From Sabethes cyaneus (taxonomy: Eukaryota; Arthropoda; Insecta; Diptera; Culicidae), in the NCBI RefSeq assembly GCF_943734655.1, contig NC_071354.1, positions 163,433,142 through 163,497,141 of the forward strand: a stretch of 64,000 nucleotides of DNA, in the 5' to 3' direction. This document shows positions 1 to 10,389 of this stretch, piece by piece. The position numbers and the translations under genes are program-made. The notes beneath the pieces are model-generated. The model did no database searches, was not told the origin of the DNA, and saw only the letters and a list, made by a program, of their open reading frames with translations. Within the stretch, counting starts at the first letter, position 1; every line of letters begins with the position of its first letter.

Positions 1-1
1 G

Positions 2-3000
2 GTGTCGAATCATCAGAAAGTTTCTAGCAGACAATATCCAGAAGTGCCATGCCAGCCGCAGCGTCCTTTCCAGGATCAACATTCTTTCCCACCGACGGTT
101 ACGCAACCAGTTCAAAGAAGTTGCGTTCCGAGTGACGTGTACCTCGAGCATGACTTGTACGGTAGTGGATTGCCAGTGCATGTTTCTCGTTATCAACCAT
201 CGTTCGGTAACTCAGCAGGAGTAACCTTTAATTTACCACCTCTCCCACTCTACACCACAGTGTCACAACCGACAGTGATAGCACCGGCGCATCCACAGGG
301 GAATCTTCGGTATCCGACTACGTCGAGTTCCTATGATTCCTCTCCTTTCAGTCACGGTATCCCACAACCTGGAAGGATAACATCTACGCCCCGCACGAGT
401 GTGAGTACCTCTCAACGACCAATAGGCAACGGTTCTGTAGTTCCACCACTGAACAGTGGACATTTGGCAGCCAGGCAGACTGTAAAAGACCTGCCCAAAT
501 TTGGCGGAGATCCAGAAGATTGGCCACGGTTCATCGCAGCATATGAAAGAACAACCAGAATGTGTGCTTTCCGAAATGATGAGCTGCTCGATCGTCTAGA
601 GAGAAGCCTGTACGATAAAGCTCTCAATAGTGTTAAAAGCCTGCTTCTGCACCCTGACAACGTTCCAGTAATAATGAACCGTTTGAAAACTCTCTTCGGG
701 AACCCGGAGTTTATTGTTGAAACGATGGTGAATAAGGTTAAAATGATGCCACCACCGAAAGCCGAGAAACTGGAAACCATTGTAGATTTCGGCGTTGCAG
801 TGCAGAATTTGTGTGCTACAATTCAAGTATGCCAAATGGACGAACGTTTTTATAACGTGGCGTTGCTCCAGGAACTTGTTGACAGTTTACCGCCGACATT
901 AAAAATGAAATGGGCATTCTATCGAAAGGAAATCGGAGCAGCCACTTTACGGGAGTTCAATGCGTGGCTTGGGAACATGGTTGATGCCATAAGTCAGGTG
1001 AGCAGACCACAAGCTTACACGAAGCCTTTGAAGATGGAGAAGAAAGGTCGGAAGGAAGATGCCTTTGTACATCTGCATTCCGAACAACCGCCTGAGTTGA
1101 TCAATCGCAGAGCATGTTTAGCGTGTGCAGGAGAATGCAGTAGTCTTGACAAGTGTAACAGTTTCTTAAGGATGGTACCGAATGCACGGTGGGCATTAGT
1201 GAATGAAAAGAAGATCTGTCGAAAATGCTTGACTAAACACTTTAGAACATGCGAGATAAAAGTTCCTTGTAACCAGAACGGTTGTAGTTTTTTGCACCAT
1301 CGTTTACTCCACGATGATAGCAAGCACCAGGGTCGTTCATCGCCGAGTGAATTATTGGAAAATTCTTCATGTAATGCACATCACTGCCCGCCCGATGGAG
1401 TGCTTTTGAAATATGTCCGTGTTACACTACACGGGAAGAACCGATCGATCGACACGTACGCCTTCCTCGATGCTGGATCAACCTCCACGTTAATGGAGCA
1501 TAGCTTGTGGGAGGAGTTGAATCTGGGTGGCGAGAGAAATCCGCTATGCATCACATGGACTGGCGGTCAAGGGAGATACGAAGGAAATTCAGTGAAATGT
1601 TCCCTCGACATATCAGGTGCCCAAAATCCAACCAAGCGTTTCTACCTTTCGAAAGTGCATACTGTACGGAAACTGGATCTTCCTTCGCAATCGATGTCTG
1701 CTACGGAGCTCACAAGATACTTCCAATATTTATCCGGTCTTCCTCTCGAATCGTACTCTAAAGTGAAACCACGCATCCTGATAGGTGTGGATAATTCCAG
1801 ATTAGACTATCCATTGGACTCCAGAGAAGGGAGCTATAGTCAACCTACTGCTGTACTGACGCGATTGGGTTGGATAATCTACGGGCCATGTTCAGTTGCA
1901 AAACGATCGACGACTGTGAAGGAGAATGCGTATAGCTATCACATCTGTGAGTGTGATGCCCTTCAGTCGGCTGTCAAGAATTATTTCGCTCTGGACAGTC
2001 TTGGAATTCAACTCAATGGGAAGACATTGATGTCGAACGAGGATGAACGTGCGATTAACCTGCTGCAGTCCAATACCGTGTTGAAGGACAAGAAATACGA
2101 AACATGTCTTCTATGGCGATACGACAATGTTAGGTTGCCGGAGAGTAAGGCAATGGCTCTGAAACGTCATAACTGTCTCGACAAGCGCATGGAACGTGAG
2201 CCAGAGCTAGCTAGAGTATTTCAGGAGAAAATCTTTGACTATAAAGCTAAAGGATATATCCGTGAACTTCTAGCGCATGAGGAGGAAATGCAAAGAGAAC
2301 GTTCGTGGTATCTGCCAATTTTTCCCGTGTTCAATCCCAACAAACCCGGAAAGCTTCGGATTGTGTGGGATGCCGCAGCAAAAGTAGGCGCAGTTTCGCT
2401 GAATACCTTTCTATTGAAAGGCCCGGATCTAGTTACGCCTCTTCCGCAAGTACTTCATAGGTTTCGAGAACACCGAGTGGCGGTCTCCGGTGATGTGCGC
2501 GAAATGTTTCATCAGGTCTTGATGAACCGTGATGATCAGCATTGTCTAAGGTTTTTCTGCAACGAAGGTTTCCCCGGTAAGGCTCCTACTGTATATGTTA
2601 TGCAGGTGATGACGTTTGGTGCAAGCTGTTCGCCAAGCAGCGCACAATACGTTAAGAATCTAAATGCAGAACGTTTCAGAACCCAGTTTCCGGAAGCAGT
2701 GGAGGCGATCTGTAAAGGAACTTATGTAGATGACATGTTATACAGTGTCGAAACGGAAGAAGAGGCAGTTAGACTTGCTCAGAACGTACGCTTCATCTAT
2801 TCTGAAGGAGGATTCGAAATCCGTGGATGGTTGTCGAACTCTAAGAAGGTTGTGGAGTCCATGGGCGAACACGGAATTGCCGCGAAAAGTCTTGACCAAA
2901 ATGCGGAATTGGCGACCGAAAAGGTCTTGGGAATGTGGTGGGACACAATCAGTGACACCTTTACTTTCAGAACTCCACAACGGTGCAGGCCTGAATTATT

Positions 3001-5428
3001 GTCTGGACAGCAGGTTCCTACGAAGCGGGAGGTATTGCGGATTCTCATGTCAGTTTATGACCCGCTAGGACTCCTCGCTAATGTACTGATGTACTTAAAA
3101 GTTCTACTTCAAGAGATCTGGCGAATGAAAATAGGCTGGGATGAGCCAATATCCGATGAACTATTTGCCAAATGGAAAGCGTGGATTAATGTACTGAACA
3201 TGGTTGAGTCAGTAGCTGTCCCTCGATGCTATCGTACGACGACTTCCTCGTCCCTGAAAACCAACGAAGTTCAGCTCCATATTTTCGTTGATGCGAGTGA
3301 GGATGGGTATGCAGCGGTCGCATACTTTCGATATGAAGAAGGAGGCGTTATTGAGTGTGCATTCGTAACGGCCAAAACCCGTGTTGCTCCCCTGAAATAC
3401 GTTTCGGTTCCACGACTAGAGCTTCAAGCGGCAGTGATTGGCACTCGTTTGGCAAGTTACATTGAAGAATCGCATCGAGTTTCAGTGCGAAAACGGTTCT
3501 TCTGGACTGACTCGAGGGATGTACTGTGCTGGCTACGGTCAGATCATAGAAGATACAGCAAATTTGTCGCGCCGAAGGTTGGCGAAATCCTGGAGAAGAC
3601 CGAGTTAACGGAGTGGTTTTGGGTACCAACCAAGTTGAATGTAGCTGATGAAGGAACGAAGTGGCAGAAGACTCCTGATCTCTCGCCATTAAGTCGGTGG
3701 TTTAGAGGACCTGATTTCTTGCGGCAGCAGCGAAGTGCATGGCCAGCCCAGCCATTGGATCATGGTTCAACCACTAACGAGATGAAGCTATCAATAAACG
3801 TACACGTTGCCCGTGATACTCTCATCGATTTTTCTAAATTCTCTAAGTGGCGGAAGCTCGTTCGGACCATTGCCTGGGTGCTGCGGTTTCCGAGAAATAT
3901 TAGAGCTAAACATCAGCACAGCCAACCTACCATCGGTATCCTCCAGCAGATGGAGCTCTTCGAAGCAGAGAACTTTATTTATCGACAAGCGCAGTTGGAG
4001 GAATTCAGCGAAGAAATGTCGTTACTGCACTCTGGAGCATCAATTCCAAAAGATAGCTCGATTTACAAACTGTCGCCCTTCCTGGATGAGAACGGTGTAC
4101 TGCGTATGAGTGGAAGAACAATTGGTTGCGAATTCATTGAACCAACTAATGCTCATACGATCCTGCTGCCAAGGAAGCATCCGGTTACTACTTGCGTCGT
4201 TAAATCGGTTCACGAACAGTACCATCATCTCAACCACGAAACCGTAGTTAACGAGTTACGACAAAAATATCGCATCCCGAGGCTTCGTAGTGTTTGCTAC
4301 AAAATCCGGCAAGACTGTCAGGCTTGTAAGAATGCTAGAGCTAGTCCGCAACCCCCCCTAATGGCAGATCTTCCGCCAGCAAGGCTCGCTGGATACACCA
4401 GACCCTTTGCCTATGTCGGGATCGACTACTTCGGCCCGATCCAAGTAGTTGTTGGTAGACGCACAGAGAAGAGATGGGGAGTACTCTTTACCTGCTTGGT
4501 GGTGCGCGCCATTCACATCGAAATCGTACATTCGCTCAACACAAGCTCGTGTATTTTGGCGCTGCAAAATTTCATAGCCAGGAGAGGAACTCCGATAGAA
4601 GTATTCAGCGACCGTGGAACGAATTTCGTTGGAGCGGAACGTGAGCTGCGTGATGCATTGCGTTCCATAGACCACAGTAAACTCATGGAAGAGATTGTGA
4701 CCCCAGACACTAAATGGACTTTCTTGCCTCCAAGCAGTCCCCACATGGGTGGAAGCTGGGAGAGATTGGTCAAATCGGTAAAGAAGATATTGTACCAGAT
4801 AAAACTTCCCAGGCTACCCACAGACGAAGTACTCAGGAACAAATTGCTAGAGATTGAGAAGACCATCAACTCACGCCCCCTCACGTACATACCTGTCGAA
4901 GATGGCGAGAAAGAAGCACTAACGCCCAATCATTTTTTGTTGGGATCATCCAGCAGTTCCAAACCTCTTGTGCCGTACAACGACAGCCTCGCTACGCTAA
5001 CCAATAGCTGGAGAACTTCGCAGATCTACGCCAACCTCTTTTGGAAAAGATGGCTGCAGGAGTACTTGCCATCGATAAGTCGGCGCACAAAGTGGCATTA
5101 CCCGGTAAAGCCAATCCAGATTGGCGACGTAGTGATAATCACAGATCCGGATCTACCAAGGAACTCATGGCCCAAGGGACGAGTTGTAGATGTCAAACGC
5201 GGTAAAGACGGTCAAGTACGTAGCGCTACAGTGAAAACTGCAGTCAATGTGTACGAACGACCTGCGGTAAAGCTGGCAGTTTTGGACGTCGGCGCAACAC
5301 TTAGTAAGCAGGACCCAGGACCCTGCGTACTGGGGGGGAATGTTACGCAATATGCGAAACGCGCCTCCGATGTACAGAAACTATCCTCGGGAATCGGCAC
5401 TATCGGCAACACTGGTAAGGTTGACTAG
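2..5428 (+). CDS. BEL/Pao LTR-retrotransposon polyprotein (5' end outside window)
   Basis: A Gag-Pol polyprotein of a BEL/Pao retrotransposon, open for about 1808 codons with no stop or frameshift. The frame is already open at the window edge, so the true start lies upstream and the GTG at position 2 is not taken as the initiator. Domains in order: a DUF1759-like Gag region (about residues 160-320); a Cys/His-rich zinc-knuckle segment (about 370-440); an aspartic protease with a DAGS motif (about 490); reverse transcriptase with YVDD near 908; an RNase H region (about 1095-1210); an integrase zinc-binding segment; an rve integrase core with GIDYFGP (near 1473), SDRGTNF (near 1536) and GGSWERLVK; and a C-terminal DUF5641-like domain. 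Catalytic residues appear intact, so the copy is probably young and may be autonomous. The last 88 bases overlap the 3' LTR. Family assignment is firm; activity is inferred. Confidence 0.95.
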   Translation: MSNHQKVSSRQYPEVPCQPQRPFQDQHSFPPTVTQPVQRSCVPSDVYLEHDLYGSGLPVHVSRYQPSFGNSAGVTFNLPPLPLYTTVSQPTVIAPAHPQGNLRYPTTSSSYDSSPFSHGIPQPGRITSTPRTSVSTSQRPIGNGSVVPPLNSGHLAARQTVKDLPKFGGDPEDWPRFIAAYERTTRMCAFRNDELLDRLERSLYDKALNSVKSLLLHPDNVPVIMNRLKTLFGNPEFIVETMVNKVKMMPPPKAEKLETIVDFGVAVQNLCATIQVCQMDERFYNVALLQELVDSLPPTLKMKWAFYRKEIGAATLREFNAWLGNMVDAISQVSRPQAYTKPLKMEKKGRKEDAFVHLHSEQPPELINRRACLACAGECSSLDKCNSFLRMVPNARWALVNEKKICRKCLTKHFRTCEIKVPCNQNGCSFLHHRLLHDDSKHQGRSSPSELLENSSCNAHHCPPDGVLLKYVRVTLHGKNRSIDTYAFLDAGSTSTLMEHSLWEELNLGGERNPLCITWTGGQGRYEGNSVKCSLDISGAQNPTKRFYLSKVHTVRKLDLPSQSMSATELTRYFQYLSGLPLESYSKVKPRILIGVDNSRLDYPLDSREGSYSQPTAVLTRLGWIIYGPCSVAKRSTTVKENAYSYHICECDALQSAVKNYFALDSLGIQLNGKTLMSNEDERAINLLQSNTVLKDKKYETCLLWRYDNVRLPESKAMALKRHNCLDKRMEREPELARVFQEKIFDYKAKGYIRELLAHEEEMQRERSWYLPIFPVFNPNKPGKLRIVWDAAAKVGAVSLNTFLLKGPDLVTPLPQVLHRFREHRVAVSGDVREMFHQVLMNRDDQHCLRFFCNEGFPGKAPTVYVMQVMTFGASCSPSSAQYVKNLNAERFRTQFPEAVEAICKGTYVDDMLYSVETEEEAVRLAQNVRFIYSEGGFEIRGWLSNSKKVVESMGEHGIAAKSLDQNAELATEKVLGMWWDTISDTFTFRTPQRCRPELLSGQQVPTKREVLRILMSVYDPLGLLANVLMYLKVLLQEIWRMKIGWDEPISDELFAKWKAWINVLNMVESVAVPRCYRTTTSSSLKTNEVQLHIFVDASEDGYAAVAYFRYEEGGVIECAFVTAKTRVAPLKYVSVPRLELQAAVIGTRLASYIEESHRVSVRKRFFWTDSRDVLCWLRSDHRRYSKFVAPKVGEILEKTELTEWFWVPTKLNVADEGTKWQKTPDLSPLSRWFRGPDFLRQQRSAWPAQPLDHGSTTNEMKLSINVHVARDTLIDFSKFSKWRKLVRTIAWVLRFPRNIRAKHQHSQPTIGILQQMELFEAENFIYRQAQLEEFSEEMSLLHSGASIPKDSSIYKLSPFLDENGVLRMSGRTIGCEFIEPTNAHTILLPRKHPVTTCVVKSVHEQYHHLNHETVVNELRQKYRIPRLRSVCYKIRQDCQACKNARASPQPPLMADLPPARLAGYTRPFAYVGIDYFGPIQVVVGRRTEKRWGVLFTCLVVRAIHIEIVHSLNTSSCILALQNFIARRGTPIEVFSDRGTNFVGAERELRDALRSIDHSKLMEEIVTPDTKWTFLPPSSPHMGGSWERLVKSVKKILYQIKLPRLPTDEVLRNKLLEIEKTINSRPLTYIPVEDGEKEALTPNHFLLGSSSSSKPLVPYNDSLATLTNSWRTSQIYANLFWKRWLQEYLPSISRRTKWHYPVKPIQIGDVVIITDPDLPRNSWPKGRVVDVKRGKDGQVRSATVKTAVNVYERPAVKLAVLDVGATLSKQDPGPCVLGGNVTQYAKRASDVQKLSSGIGTIGNTGKVD

Positions 5429-6060
5429 GATCGAGATCTGTCACGTCATAATTGTAAACAAACGAACAAAAATCATTATCGAACTGAACGGACAAAACGT
5501 TGATAAAAACTTATTTCTATATCTTAAATATTAAAGCTTATATCTAATTATACTAAACTATTGGCTAAAGTGCATACAGTAACACGTTAAAGTGATTGAA
5601 CGCTTAAACTAATAGTACGGAAAAACTAAGAAAGGTAAAAGCTAACGTAATAGTATAGTTAGTATTGAACATGGAAATCTAACCTAGAGCTTAAAACTTA
5701 TATCACAGATTCAATTTGCTGTATCTCAAAAGTTCGACTAGCAGAACGAGGAAGGTAAAGATTTATGCTTATAATGTAAAACTAGAATCTAAATACTAAG
5801 GCTAAATCACAGATTGAAGTATCGCTGGCGAACGGTTAAAACACAGGCTATTCACGGTTGGCTTTCTGGACGAAACGGGTTGCAAGAAGCACAAACGTGA
5901 GTTTCCTTACAAATAACGAGATACACATTACATATTTAAACTATACTAAAGCTAATTAGTTAAATACATCTGTTTCCTATAGGGAAAATTTAACCAACTA
6001 AAATAAACGGTTTGTTCAAATTTTCGGACGTCTTGCAATCCTTTGTCTCGGTTAACGAAT
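5341..6060 (+). mobile_element. Start of the BEL 3' LTR (right boundary not resolved)
   Basis: A purine run of seven G and two A (5332-5340) is followed at once by TGTTACGCAATATGCG. This is the expected polypurine tract plus TG-starting LTR of a BEL element, so the left boundary at 5341 is well supported. The 5' LTR is outside the window, so the right end cannot be fixed by comparison and the end given is only nominal. ATTAAA/AATAAA-like polyadenylation signals occur near 5531, 6001 and 7270. The stretch is AT-rich and has no other coding content I can support. Confidence 0.5.
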
Positions 6061-6399
6061 TTTGTTTCGGGAACAGATGTCTTCTTTTAAAAAATAGTTT
6101 TATTCGAATAGATGCTTGTGCTACTGCTTGAAAATCCTTAAGTTGAAGTCACTATTCCAAGATGATACCTTTTTATCATAAATTTGCCCGCTCACGTTGT
6201 TTGATATATATGCTCTTGTCTCAACACTACGTAGAAAACCATAAAAAGCAATCTTAGATTGCTACAAAACAGTCTTAGATGATAATTAACACTTTAAAAG
6301 CTTACCAGAAATCAGACGAAAAATATCGCGGGCGGATTACAATGTTGCTCATGCTGCTTATTGAACAACCCAAGGAACAAAACGGCAGCACCTAAACAA

Positions 6400-7080
6400 G
6401 CAGGTGTGGAATAAGAGTTGTGTGGTAGCATTCGGTGCTGAACAAGCGAATTTGCTGAATTGTCTGTTGTTTAAACGTCATACCCTACATTTTTTCTAGC
6501 TTCTAATCAACATCTATACATTGTTATATAAGTGCGGAATAACAGTCGAATAAACATGCAAACGTATCGGCAGTACGGCTAAGAGCAGGTGTGGAATAAT
6601 GGTCGCTTAAAAGCTACCATGAAAATGCATGTCGAATAGACGTTGTGCAAACGTGTCAGTCAAGAACAATTGTGGAGTAAAAGTGGAATAAGAGTGGAAT
6701 GAGCATTGCGCAAACGTATCAACAGCATTACGAAGATCAAGTGTGGAATAATAGTGGAATAAGTGTGGAATGAGCGTTGCGCAAACGTATCAGCAGCATT
6801 GCTGAGAGCAAGTGCAGAATAGAAGTGGAATAACAGTGGAATAAATGTTGTACAAACGAATTTGCAGAATTGCTGAGAGCAAGTGTGGAATAACAGTGGA
6901 ATAAATGTTGCGCAGCATTGCTGCGAGAAAGTGTGGAATAAAAGTGGAATAAGTGTGGAATGAGCGTTGCGCAAACGTATCAGCAGCATTGCTAAGAGGA
7001 GTTGTGGAATATGTGTCGAATAATCGTCGTACAAACATATCAGTAGCACCAACAAGAGCAGGTGTGGAATAAAAGGTGCT
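6400..7080 (+). repeat. ~70-bp tandem repeat array
   Basis: Imperfect units begin with GTGTGGAATAA and carry 11-12-bp sub-repeats (AGTGGAATAA), followed by GCGTTGCGCAAACG and CAGCAGCATTGC. Unit starts are visible near 6589, 6673, 6742, 6813, 6884 (short), 6932, 7001 and 7061, with a decayed unit near 6401. Weaker relatives appear near 8285-8350 and 8500. The array could be internal repeats of the BEL LTR or an independent minisatellite; the sequence alone does not decide. Confidence 0.75.
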
Positions 7081-8916
7081 TGATGGCAGCCAACAACACC
7101 AATAGCTTGAATGACACTTTATATTTTACACTTTATAATTTATGCTTTAAACACTTTATTTTTTTGATACAGCCGCCGCAAATCTTTGCTGGTCGTGGAA
7201 ATCCTTTCATGTGTTGTTGCCTGTACGGTGTGTATCTCTTCCCTCGGCGTGTCGTTATCCCTCGTCGTACCGATAAATTAAATAAACTTATATCCTAAGA
7301 CAGCTGGCTGCTTGACGGTTTGCGAGTTACTCATAATCGATTTGCACAGCGAGATGAATTCCGTCGGGCTAAAACCGCCAGAATTGTTATGATCGGGTGG
7401 CATAGTGGCGATGACCAACTTCCGCTGCCGGTGCGCGAAAACACCACTGCTTCTCGTGCCATCCGCTGCTCTTTTTTGTTTTTTGGACGAAAAAAACTAA
7501 ATCAGAGCCGATGACAAATAGATGTGCACAGACAGCGAGCGACTTAAAGCAGCAATAAGCTCTGGACTATCTGCGTAAACTAATGACGGGATGACAAAAG
7601 TACAAAAGTGACAAAAGTACTCTGCGGTACTAGCACGAATCACTCCTGCTGTTAACTAATCACTGCTGCTGTTAATCACATCACTGCTAACTAAATGAAC
7701 AATCACTAGCCGAACATTCTGGATTCCAATGAATTTTATTAAGTACCACCGCTCACCGTCGTCAATATTCAAAAGAAAAAAGTCTTCTGCGTTGTGACTG
7801 TGTTATGTTGCTGGTGGTACAAGCGAAATGCTTTATTTTATTATAAATAGTTTATTAAATGTTTAACATGTGCGGAATAAATACTTCTAAAGTAATCTTG
7901 TACAGCAGATGCCAAACATGATTTAAGAAACTACTCTTCAGCGCTTAAATACATTTTAACCAATTTTTGTTCCACGCTTGACAAACTTAAGCTGGTAAAT
8001 CTACATCGGCTAAAAACTCGGCGCCTGTCATATGTCAGATTATCTCAGATGTGTTCGTTGACGGCTTCCGACCGACAGGATGTAAGTTCGAACCCATGTG
8101 AATTAAAAAAGTATATGGCAGGCTTGATGAATTTCGAGTCAACCAATGATTTCCTACTAAGTCTCTTATTATAAATTATAATATAGGCATACAAAAATGG
8201 CCATGAAAATAACGAAACCCACAAAATAAAATAAAAATACTTCCTGCATATTTTTTTTCTTTTTGCTTGTCTAAATGTTGAACTGCTGTGGAATAAACGT
8301 AGCTTAAGTATCATCAGCAGAAGTTTAATAAACATATATACACGTACTGAATAAACGTTTTACTATACGTTGCATAACAGTCATACAAACGCATCTTCCA
8401 CGCCCATATTCAGCACTGTGCTGTTTAAATTCTCCAAAACCAACTGTATAAGCATTGAACAGAGGTGTTTAGACATACTTGAAAAGCAGCTATACAGCAT
8501 GTGCTGAATAAAAGCTGTCGGTTAAACGTTTAATAAGCAAAAATTGTTCCTTGGGAATCATGTCCGAGCATTTTAAAGAATTTCTTTTTTGTTTTACTAC
8601 TTGTAGGAAAGCGATATAAGGACATTTCTTTGAGATATCTTGATACCGCTTTGACGAAAAAATTTCCGCTTGCAATTTGGAATGTTGTACTTCATTGTAT
8701 TCATGAAAATACATACTAGAAATAATGTTCTAAGCATAAACATAAAAGCTGTAAGAAAAAAAAGACAAATCTTGCGTATCCAACGATTTTTTTTAAAAAA
8801 TTAACTAATTTTCCATACAAAATGCTCGAACTCTCAGAACTAGTGTAGATGTGTTAGTGCAAAGTGTATATGACAGCTCGCATTGTCATATACCTGGTAT
8901 ATATCAATTTACTTTG
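7081..8916. other. Non-coding, repeat-derived DNA with no gene recognised
   Basis: This AT-rich stretch follows the tandem array. It has no ORF with recognisable protein similarity. It holds an AATAAA near 7270, a segment near 7405-7420 that loosely resembles the leader after a BEL 5' LTR, and scattered decayed copies of the GGAATAA repeat. Confidence 0.5.
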
Positions 8917-9261
8917 GAGCTTGCTGACGTTTACCGCACGCACACATCGACGGGCGATTTGTTGTTGCTGTTGTTAGATTTTACATTGATTTTACACGTT
9001 TTTTTTTGTTTTCCCCCAGTTATACCCCGGTAAAAAGCATACGTTTGAGTGAAAAACGATAAGTTTTTGTAACCCTTAGCAAGCTCTATAGAGCTTGTTA
9101 AGCCCAGTGCAAAAGGCTACAAAAACTTATCGTTTTTCATTCAAACGTATGTTTTTTACCGGGGTATAACTGGGGGAAAACAAAAACAAACGTGTAAAAT
9201 CTAACAACAGCAACAACAAATCGCGCGCCGATGTGTGCGTGCGGCAAACGTCAGCAAGCTC
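8917..9261. mobile_element. Foldback MITE, GAGCTTGCTGACG ends, copy 1
   Basis: Two arms of roughly 150 bp are near-perfect inverted repeats. The left starts GAGCTTGCTGACGTTT and the right ends GTCAGCAAGCTC. The arms meet at a small palindrome around AGCTCTATAGAGCT. There is no coding capacity. A second copy with a shortened right arm lies at 41649-41905. Confidence 0.8.
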
Positions 9262-9475
9262 AATGTTTATTCATTTGACAGTACCGTCTCAGCCGAGCAA
9301 AATTTGACAAAGTTATGCATGAAACATTTGTAGAACTAGTTATCATCTTCAATTTCAATTTTTAAACTTTATTCAGCAAAATTGTAAATAATAACTGGTT
9401 CTTCAAATGTCCCATATATAACTTTGTCAAATTTTGCTCGACTGAGACGGTACTGTCAAATGAATCAACATTGAG
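9259..9475. mobile_element. MITE with ~57-bp terminal inverted repeats, abutting the previous element
   Basis: The left arm (CTCAATGTTTATTCATTTGA...) is the reverse complement of the right arm ending TCAAATGAATCAACATTGAG, with few mismatches. The spacer is AT-rich and non-coding. It shares the CTC at the right end of the foldback MITE, so the two elements sit end to end. Confidence 0.75.
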
Positions 9476-9566
9476 TCAAAGTGAACGTATACAAGAGCCC
9501 TGTTGGGTAAATAAATTTTGGGTCAACATTTGGCACGTCCTGCCATGCCATGTCATGCCCCCCAGT

Positions 9567-9741
9567 CAGCGTTGTCAACCGGTTTTTACGAAAATCTGGA
9601 AAACGAGAAAAAAAGTGTCTGAAAAAGTCTGGCTGCCATTTGCTCCAATGGAAGACAATGTTTGGAAAACGTCTTTTTTTGTCTGATTAGGCATCAAAAA
9701 GTCTGGAAAATCCAGACAAATCTGGAAGGTTGGCAACGCTG
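9567..9741. mobile_element. hAT-type MITE, CAGCGTTG...CAACGCTG, 175 bp, copy 1
   Basis: The ends are CAGCGTTG and CAACGCTG, flanked on both sides by the perfect 8-bp duplication CCCCCAGT. Short inverted ends plus an 8-bp target-site duplication indicate the hAT superfamily. A same-length copy with its own 8-bp duplication lies at 56484-56658. Confidence 0.85.
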
Positions 9742-10389
9742 CCCCCAGTTGTAGTCAACTGTGGCCTGTGGGTGAATTCAAAATGTCATATACGATTGTT
9801 AACGATGTTGGTGATGGCATTAGTTATGTTTACATTCAAGTGCGCAAGAGTGGAGCCACCGAGGAAATTACAAAAGTATAGTCTCGTTTGTTTTCCCATT
9901 TTCCAGCAGCCAACATAGAATAGAGTATATTCAGAGTTTTTCTTAATGACGGTCTGACTGTGCTAGGGTTATGGTAAGTATCAAACGTCCTTTTTCATCG
10001 GTATTTGTGAGAGATGCTCAGTAAAGGTTTGCCAGCGTGAAGAAGGATGCGAAAAAATTATCACATAATTTTATGTTTTTGTGATGGCAGCGCAAAAAAA
10101 CATATTTCGCTAAATTTGTAATCAGTTTGGCGTTCGTTGAATGCACTAGCTTTGCAGTGATCATAGTTTTTAAACAGTTCTTCCGTTGTAGATCTGAATT
10201 TTCGTGCTAGACGTAATCAAATTTTCCTGCTTTTACTAGTGCAAGTTAAACCGTATTGCGTGTATCCTTGATGCTGACAAGAAACCATGGGAATATGTAT
10301 TAAGAATAGATCAGGCTAATTTCGTGCATTTTTGGCGTTTTTTCTATGAATGGTGGAAGCAGTATTAGGATTATATCAACCGATAAATT

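Noticed and set aside
7400..7425. A BEL primer-binding-site-like segment as evidence of a second LTR element
   Set aside because: The match is loose and no LTR or Gag sequence follows.
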